Assembly (NCBI GenBank): GCA_947579605.1
Contig: OX388318.1
Coordinates: forward strand, 6,448,001 to 6,512,000
DNA length: 64,000 bases
DNA from: Athripsodes cinereus
Taxonomy: Eukaryota; Arthropoda; Insecta; Trichoptera; Leptoceridae
Reading direction: 5' to 3'
Shown here: piece by piece, positions 58,310 to 64,000 of the stretch
Layout of the letters: every line of letters begins with the position of its first letter
How positions within the stretch are numbered: position 1 is the stretch's first letter
Program-made: the position numbers and the translations under genes
The notes under the pieces: generated by a model
The model's input: the letters and a program-made list of their open reading frames with translations, nothing else
Database searches by the model: none
What the model was told of the DNA's origin: nothing

Positions 58310-58480
58310 TGGTGGAAGTTCATATTAATATTTTTTAAAATGAAACACGATATATAGTTATTCCACAATTGACTTTACTATTGCCTGACGATGAGAGCGG
58401 AAGCTCTTGAAAGCCGGCTCGCAAAAAATAATAAAGTCAATAGTGGAATAACTATATATCGTGTTTCATTTTAAAAATTG
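58310..58480 (+). mobile_element. inverted-repeat element enclosing a hammerhead-like core
   Basis: Arms of about 30 bases (AAATGAAACACGATATATAG.. at 58338 and its inverse ending near 58473), plus an inner pair (TTGACTTTA/TAAAGTCAA), enclose the sequence 58385-58420. It starts with CTTGGTGGAAGTTCATATTA, also found at 2909. The layout is reminiscent of Penelope-like or retrozyme terminal repeats. Confidence 0.5.
58385..58412 (+). ncRNA. hammerhead-ribozyme-like core
   Basis: CTGACGA, then stem TGAGAGC/GCTCTT closed by GGAA, then GAAAGCC. It fits CUGANGA, stem II, GAAA. A GAAAGC.GGCTCGC block is shared with 3176-3190. Cleavage is unproven. Confidence 0.35.
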
Positions 58481-58741
58481 GAAAAGTTGGCGATAACTCT
58501 ACAGAGAGGAGTTAAAAACTAGTTCATAATAATATTGTTTATTTATTTATCCATAGCTCATTGATTATGGACCCAATGATGGATCCCCGTGGTGCCTCCC
58601 ATTCTAAATGCTATCAACAATAAACACCAGCTGGTTTGGTAAAATATAGTCATATTTATTGAACGTATTGTTTTATGCGTAGGAAAGTGGTGAAAGCGAT
58701 TGTGAATATTATCGATCTTCTTTATAGCGCATTCTTATAAG

Positions 58742-59205
58742 TATATTCTTATTAGTAAAGGATGAGAGTGGAATCGTTGATGTGGAGATGCGTTCACTGA
58801 GAAGAATGGTTGGTAAAACGTTGCGAGATAGAGTGAAGAATGAGGATATCAGGAGAATGAGCGGATGTGAGAGGAGTGTTGTGGATAGAATGCGTGTAAA
58901 CAAGTTGAGATGGTTTGGACATGTTGAGCGAATGCAAGATGAAAGGATGACGAAGAGGATGTATTTATCTGAAAGAAGGGGTGTGAGGAAGCGTGGAGGT
59001 CCAAGAACCACGTGGCTTGATCACGTGGACCAAATTCTTAAGGACGGACGCGTGTTGAGTAAGAGAAATCAGCGTGCATGTATGAGAAACTGGATGAATG
59101 TAGAGGAAGCGAAAGAAGTATGTAAGGATAGATCTAGGCGTTCCGTTCTCTCTGCCTACCCCTCCTGGGACATGGCGTGAGGGTATATAGTATAGTATAG
59201 TACTT
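58742..59205 (+). pseudogene. TATAGTATAG-tailed LINE, best RT C-terminal fragment
   Basis: A continuous 132-codon frame encodes the post-RT region of an RTE/CR1-type RT: LRRMVGKTLRDRVKN, RVNKLRWFGHVERMQDERM, RKRGGPRTTWLDHVDQILKD, RACMRNWM and VLSAYPSWDMA*. It stops at 59178-59180 and is followed directly by GGGTATATAGTATAGTATAG. It contains no RT catalytic motif, so it is 5'-truncated. It is the reference for the fragments at 4461, 24399, 31035, 32838, 38700 and 43985. Confidence 0.88.
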
Positions 59206-59217
59206 ATTAGTATATTA

Positions 59218-59335
59218 TGTCTATGTAAGCCATTACGACATCTTCCAGATGTGGGGTAGTCAGCAAACGACCTGCATCTCATCACAAAGGTGCATATGTA
59301 AAACTACATCTCTGCTAAATTTCAGGTGTTCAATG
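59218..59335 (-). repeat. GTA-tailed SINE-like fragment
   Basis: CATTACGACATCTTCCAGAT, GTGGGGTAGTCAGCAAACGA and ATCTCTGCTAAATTTC are reversed family landmarks. Confidence 0.5.
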
Positions 59336-59384
59336 TTTTACACCTTCATGACATTGCTGATGATGACCACAAAAAAAATTGTTT

Positions 59385-59505
59385 TAGCGCTGTTTGATAA
59401 TGATTTGGGTTAGTTGTAAGTTGGAAGATATCGCACCTTCGCAACAAACTCGTCCCCCGTATATTGTTTGTAACCAATCTACAGTAAAAAAAAAATGAAT
59501 GAATA
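59385..59505 (+). repeat. Jockey/CR1-like LINE 3' tail
   Basis: TTAGTTGTAAGTTGGAAGAT, ATCGCACCTTCGCAACAAAC and CCAATCTACAGTAAAA match the 3' UTR of the family at 17945. Confidence 0.65.
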
Positions 59506-59724
59506 TTGTTTAGACCGTCAGGGCACTGATGAATAATATAACCTTTAATTTGCAAAACTCTTCTGAAAGAAGTAAGGCTTACCGGCTGTTTTATATTCGG
59601 TAAGACTATGTACCTTACGGTCAATGACGAAGAACGCAAAGACAATATTGTTAAAATACCTGCCAAGATCGTGACATTGATTCTATTCCCAGAATCTCAC
59701 TGAAGATTCCGTGAATACTCCTTA

Positions 59725-59875
59725 TAACTGATATAAGTTAACTGGACTCTAGTCCAGTCCTTCGGGGTCCCCATGTGGCCAGCTCGTGAGGACCAAAATT
59801 TTGCCGGGAGAATCGGATAAATAGAAGTCCGCGAAACCTCCGAGATATCCGAGTATAAGGAGTCTTCAAATTATT
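59725..59875. repeat. GC-richer inverted-repeat island
   Basis: ATACTCCTTATAACTGATAT on the left is complementary to GATATCCGAGTATAAGGAGT on the right with a few mismatches. The interior (CTGGACTCTAGTCCAG hairpin, GGGGTCCCCATGTGGCC) is much more structured than its surroundings. It could be a MITE or a structured RNA; no family was recognised. Confidence 0.45.
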
Positions 59876-59940
59876 CACTTTGATAACTGATATACCTACA
59901 TATATTTTTTAGGGTTCTTATTAAGGAAAAGAAATCTTAC

Positions 59941-60089
59941 CTGACGTCTACATTGGCATTTGGTAAGCATTCTCTGGTCTGCACCGCTACTCCTCCACCA
60001 CAAGTCCTGGAACAAGGAGCCCATGCACTCCAGGGACCCCAGACTCCATCTTCAGATCTGGAATCCAAAGCTTGGCTGGGAAGTCGACT
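59941..60089 (-). CDS. ADAMTS-like protein, first half of TSP1 repeat
   Basis: Acceptor TTATGCTTGCAG before 60089, donor CAG|GTAAGA after 59941. Read in phase 0, the exon encodes a short linker, then [20 protein letters not shown] and QTRECL. This is the canonical start of a thrombospondin type 1 repeat, with WxxWxxW tryptophans and CSxTCGGG. Such repeats in ADAMTS-like proteins bind extracellular-matrix components and are often C-mannosylated and O-fucosylated. The repeat is completed by exon 36831-37029, 22.9 kb away. Confidence 0.9.
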
Positions 60090-60254
60090 CTGCAAGCATA
60101 AGAAAACTGTATACAGAAACAAACTTCTTCTTTATAGCAACAAAATCTCTTTCAAAATAGATCTGGTGTAATCACACAGTGTTACTGAACAAATAATATA
60201 AATAAATTGATACATTCTTGTTAAAGTATCATAAATTTAATTTCAAATAATTAC

Positions 60255-60342
60255 CTCTGCACTTTTGCTTTGTTTTATGTCTTTGTCATTCTTTTCCAGT
60301 TTCGATGATGACAGATGCATCAATGCCAATAGTGTCAAAAAT
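60255..60342 (-). CDS. ADAMTS-like protein, leader-peptide exon (N-terminal part missing)
   Basis: Acceptor TTTGTTTCTTTTTTTCAG before 60342 and donor GAG|GTAATT after 60255. With one base completing the preceding codon it encodes FLTLLALMHLSSSKLEKN followed by a charged segment (DKDIKQSKSAE). The hydrophobic run looks like the end of a secretion signal. The exon ends in phase 0, matching the TSP1 exon. The initiator exon should lie above 60342 with a phase-2 donor; I could not place it. Together the five exons give about 223 codons of a secreted matrix protein on the minus strand. Confidence 0.7.
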
Positions 60343-60744
60343 CTGAAAAAAAGAAACAAACAAATTAATTACCGAATAATGGAAAATACAAATAAAAAAT
60401 AGACGTCATAGTTAGGGCATGTAGAGCAAATGAATCAGATATATTTAATAAGAAAGTACATATATTATAATGTATATGCACGGGAAACAAGCTGCACAAA
60501 AAACGCGATCGTCCAAATGGGAGAATCAAATTAGGTGTGCTAAGATAGGCTTATCTAGATTTCTATCCTTCTTATAGGAAAATGACGAAAAGATATTTAT
60601 CTATGATCGAAATCGAAAGATCTATCATATTTATCTATGATCGAAAAGATATACTCAAGTTACAAGACCAATATCATTGAAAAGAGACACGACATCTCAG
60701 GAGTCATAGACTTCTATGTTCTATGTATTTTACACACTTGTAAG

Positions 60745-61142
60745 TAAAATGCTTTCGATATGTGGTGTTGGAGAAAGTTTCTACGCATACCATGGACGGC
60801 CCACAGAACGAATGTGTCAATCTTGACTGAGCTCCAGATAAAGACTCGACTGTCTGTAATATGTCAGAGACGTATATTAAGCTTTTTCGGACATATTATA
60901 AGACGTGAGCCAGACAATCTGGAAAAAAATATTTTGTCTGGTGGAGTCGAAGGAAGAAGAAGCAGAGGCCGAATACCGACAAGATGGTCAGATCATGTGA
61001 GAGATGCTGCAGGGGGTACTATGTGTGAGGCGTTTAGGCAGGCGGAGGACAGGTCGCGGTGGAGGAGTTTGTCGCTTGGTTGAGGTCATGGTGGTCACGA
61101 TCCTCAGCATTGAGGGACCGACTTAGAAGAAGAAGAAGAAGT
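60745..61142 (+). pseudogene. second RTE-like LINE family, RT C-terminal fragment with (GAA)n tail
   Basis: A 107-codon frame encodes RKFLRIPWTAHRTNVSIL, RRILSFFGHIIRREPDNL, EGRRSRGRIPTRWSDHVRDA and RWRSLSLG*, the well-known C-terminus of the insect endonuclease-RT group often labelled HmRTE. It ends with GAGGGACCGACTTAGAAGAA and (GAA)n at 61125-61140. It is 5'-truncated. Confidence 0.88.
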
Positions 61143-62149
61143 AAATTTATTTTACAAATAATAATATACTAACACAAAAAAAATATGAAACAAAAGTTGC
61201 CTAAGAACACCAAAGAACAAATAATAAAACATAAATAGCAAGAGTAAGTAATTTATATAACTTTAAGGCTAACAAAAAGTAGTACAGGAAAGAAGTTTTG
61301 CTTTCTGCGCACAATTATTTCGAATAGAAAATTATATCATTCATGAGTTAACAAGTGAAAAACATAGATAGGCATATTTCTTTAAGCAAATTAAAACGCA
61401 CATTTTGGATTATTACATAGTTTAATTAAGTTTAATTTCATATTCCAATTCAATAACAGAAATGCGCACAGAAGTATGTAAACAATTCATTATTATAATT
61501 GAGGCGCCGTTTACAATCGTAGTGACGTAACTGACATTTTTGCAAATACAATTTTAATTTTACATCGTAAATTATAAAATATATAACTTTTGACGCATGC
61601 GTTTTAGCTTGGTATCGATATCTACGATGGATTTCTCTGTCCTGAAATTTACTCCATTCTAAAATATTCCAATCAGGATATTCACCTTCTTCTCACACCA
61701 TCTACCTTTTATTTCGCCTTATTTATTTATCGTGTCGAAACCCAGAAAACCCGATCAAATTGATCTACAGTACTCTGCAGAACGCATAGCACGTGAAGAT
61801 GTAGCAAAGATATCCTCCATAGTTCATGCGACAGGACACAATATGGCTTATTATTTATCTACTTATTTTATCATCCTTGCACATCATTTTTGTAACAAAA
61901 TCAACACAGCAATTTGCATTAAAAATGTGATGATATGCAGCGGCAAGATTATCACTATGTTAGTGATTTCTTCCATCTAACCACGACAAAATAATAAGTA
62001 ATATATTACATGATAATATCAAACTGATGGTCCTTGTCGTTGCATAGAATGTGTCCCAAATAATTGCAGTATCTTACAAACATCAAATTGAAAATCTTGG
62101 AGTGCAGTTAGATCCAGAAGATGTGAACCGATCAGCCACGTCCTAAAGC
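61143..62149. other. AT-rich stretch, one unexplained open frame
   Basis: At 61732-61980 a frame begins KPRKPDQIDLQYSAERIARE DVAKISSIV, which reads like real protein for about 40 codons and then degenerates. It may be a repeat-derived scrap; no domain was recognised. Confidence 0.35.
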
Positions 62150-62530
62150 CCAAAGATGAAGAGTAAACTCTTTTTCTGTTCATGGTGCTCGCTGTTGGAA
62201 TAGTTTGCCTTCCAGGATAAGGTTGCTCCCCACTCTTCAAGCTTTCAAGCGGGCGGTCAAGGACCATTTTATCGCACAAAATATGGCTTCTGTATCCTAG
62301 TCCCTTTTCCTACATATTCTTCTCCTTTTTTACCTCCTCTTTCCTTTCTTTAAAAAATTTTCTTTATGTGAAGGTTTTATGAAATTGGGTTAGTTGGAAG
62401 AAATCGCGCCTCTGCGATAAACTCGCCCTCTGTATATTGATTGTATGATTGTCTTTGTTTGAAATGTATTTTTGTGTAAATTTGCTTGTTATCAATGTAC
62501 AGTAAAGAATAAATAAATAAAATAAATAAA
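62150..62530 (+). pseudogene. Jockey/CR1-like LINE, C-terminal fragment plus 3' UTR
   Basis: Frame SVHGARCWNSLPSRIRLL, FKRAVKDHF, then stop; the 3' UTR GTTAGTTGGAAGAAATCGCG, ATAAACTCGCCCTCTGTATA and CAATGTACAGTAAAGAATAA ends in AAAT/AAAAT repeats. Same family as 17945-18535. Confidence 0.8.
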
Positions 62531-62754
62531 ATAAACTGAGTGCATTCTGTCGGTATACAAGAAGACAGAAAACGGTGACGGGGAAAGACAGAGAGACCAA
62601 AACAAAGACTACTAGGCAATATTGCACAAGAATAAAAGGTTTGAAAACCCATAGTTTAGGAGGCTAAGCCTTCACAAGGGATGTTTTACCATCGGGAGTG
62701 GGTTTCAAGAATATATTTCCAAATATCATGAAAAATGAATTGTCAATGATTTGG

Positions 62755-62965
62755 GTTTTAGGTTCTTACATCAGTGTTTTGGAAGGAACCGCGCCTTTTC
62801 AACAAACTCACCCACTGTATATTGATAACCAAATATGATATGTAATGGATTGTCAATAATTTCAGTTTTGTGTTCCAACTTACATAGGTTATTTGATAGA
62901 AATCGCTCTATTGCAATAAACCCTCCCACTGTGTTTCGACTACCAATATCATAAAAAATAAATTG
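62755..62965 (+). repeat. two tandem scraps of the Jockey-like 3' UTR
   Basis: GGAACCGCGCCTTTTCAACA with AACTCACCCACTGTATATTG, and AGAAATCGCTCTATTGCAAT with AAACCCTCCCACTGTG, are two successive diverged copies of the same UTR block. Confidence 0.5.
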
Positions 62966-63463
62966 CTTAAATTTTGGGTTCACAATCGCTCCAATAATTA
63001 AGAAAACAGTAAATAAAAAATGAAAACCGTAAGTTAGATTGTCAAATATGCGAAGAACGCAGTTTGCTTGTTACACTCATAGCCTCAGTAATTATTATTA
63101 CTTCATTGTACTAAGTAAGTACATACTTTGAGTGATGCTATTTCTAATTCTGCTACAAGTATGCATTTAGGTCTACATATTGTTTTTATTGTAACAATAA
63201 CAATTTAATATTATAATATGCACACTGCTATTTAAAATATTAACAGAAGCTATTACGTTAGTGTTATATTGACATAAATTCAATTTAAATAATAATTATA
63301 ATATACAGCATTATTTAGCACAAGTCTGACAACTGCTAAATAACACTGTTATTTGTATAACCTCAAACTCGAGAAATATTGAAGCAATTTTGCTGTTTGC
63401 GTATATTTATTTTATTAAACATGACAATTAGTACAGGAATAACAATACATAGACTATTTGATA

Positions 63464-63531
63464 AAAACTTAAATCAAAACATCTTCCTTATAGAGACAAG
63501 TCTATAAGGAGGATGTTTTGATTTCAGTTTT
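63464..63531. repeat. 32-bp-arm hairpin
   Basis: AAATCAAAACATCTTCCTTA on the left pairs with TAAGGAGGATGTTTTGATTT on the right, with two mismatches over about 32 bases and a 4-6 base loop. It may be a tiny foldback MITE; a miRNA precursor would normally have a larger loop. Confidence 0.65.
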
Positions 63532-63690
63532 TATGAGTGGGATAAAATATTATATGTATTCAGATTTCTTGGAGCCCCGTGATTGAAATAGATTTCCCAC
63601 GTTTTACTAAGAAGCATCTTATAAAAGTCAAGTTTATGTGCAACTAAGAGGGAACTTAGGATATCTTCTAGGGAATGGAGGTAGCAAACT

Positions 63691-63822
63691 AAAACTCAAA
63701 TACAACCTTACGGTAAGCCAAAAGCTTCTGTCGTGAAAGGGGAGTTTGTCGGCACCTGGGATTGAACAACGGACCTCATGTGCACGAGGCCTAGACTATA
63801 CCTTCAGGCTACCGACGAACTC
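63691..63822 (-). repeat. tRNA-derived SINE
   Basis: Reversed copy of 39198-39357 with a good head: GAGTTCGTCGGTAGCCTGAA, B-box-like TTGTTCAATCCCAGGTGC, and the GTCGTGAAAGGGGAGTTTG body. Confidence 0.75.
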
Positions 63823-63949
63823 AAGCAGTTTAGATAAATTTTATTGTTCCCATGTTTTTACTTATTTTATCTTTTTTCGAAATCCAAGGGTGGGGGAGAA
63901 GTGCCACTTCAACCCCCCCCCCCTTCCTGCGAAAAAATCTTGATATTTT

Positions 63950-64000
63950 CAACTGCGATGTGCCTTCCTTCCTAAATGTCTTATATTATAGTTAGTTGGA
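63950..64000 (+). repeat. GTA-tailed SINE-like copy cut by the window end
   Basis: GCGATGTGCCTTCCTTCCTAAATGTCTTA matches the core of the family; the rest is outside the window. Confidence 0.45.

Overview
The window is AT-rich eukaryotic DNA, almost certainly from an insect. Evidence for this is a U2 snRNA gene and two tRNA-Pro genes of animal type, short coding exons with canonical GT/AG boundaries separated by very long introns, and a dense load of arthropod-style non-LTR retrotransposons, SINEs and MITEs. The species cannot be fixed from this sequence; a lepidopteran or hemipteran-like genome would fit the repeat flavour.

The host gene content is sparse and lies on the minus strand. Five phase-compatible exons (60342-60255, 60089-59941, 37029-36831, 30176-30074, 29646-29516) encode the N-terminal part of a secreted ADAMTS-like protein: a hydrophobic leader, a thrombospondin type 1 repeat split by a basic insertion, then the ADAMTS-type cysteine-rich segment. 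The first exon and everything after the cysteine-rich segment were not found. The 22.9 kb intron between the second and third exons holds a same-strand U2 snRNA gene (52431-52245). A same-strand tRNA-Pro(AGG) gene (29160-29089) lies just after the last exon seen. A second tRNA-Pro (UGG) sits on the plus strand at 15100-15171 and differs from the first at only one base, the wobble position.

Most of the rest is mobile DNA. (1) 5.8-11.3 kb: an apparently intact I-like LINE on the minus strand, with both ORFs open. (2) 40.9-49.5 kb: an 8.1 kb LTR element with 2.3 kb near-identical LTRs, a 4-bp target duplication and a polypurine tract, but no gag or pol. It is inserted exactly inside the terminal inverted repeat of a Tigger/pogo-like DNA transposon relic. 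(3) Many 5'-truncated copies of one RT lineage ending in a TATAGTATAG tail, and many copies of a short GTA-tailed SINE-like repeat that shares its last ~40 bases with that LINE. (4) Jockey/CR1-like LINE 3' fragments, tRNA-derived SINEs, a piggyBac transposase C-terminal fragment, and several MITE families, some with recognisable target duplications. (5) Three hammerhead-ribozyme-like cores of the kind carried by Penelope-like elements.

There is no operon-like or defence-like gene system here. The most informative items are the nested LTR/Tigger insertion, the SINE-LINE tail sharing, the wobble-only tRNA pair, the intron-nested U2 gene, and an unrecognised two-exon coding relic near 25 kb. Repeat families were defined by eye within the window, so ends and copy numbers are approximate.
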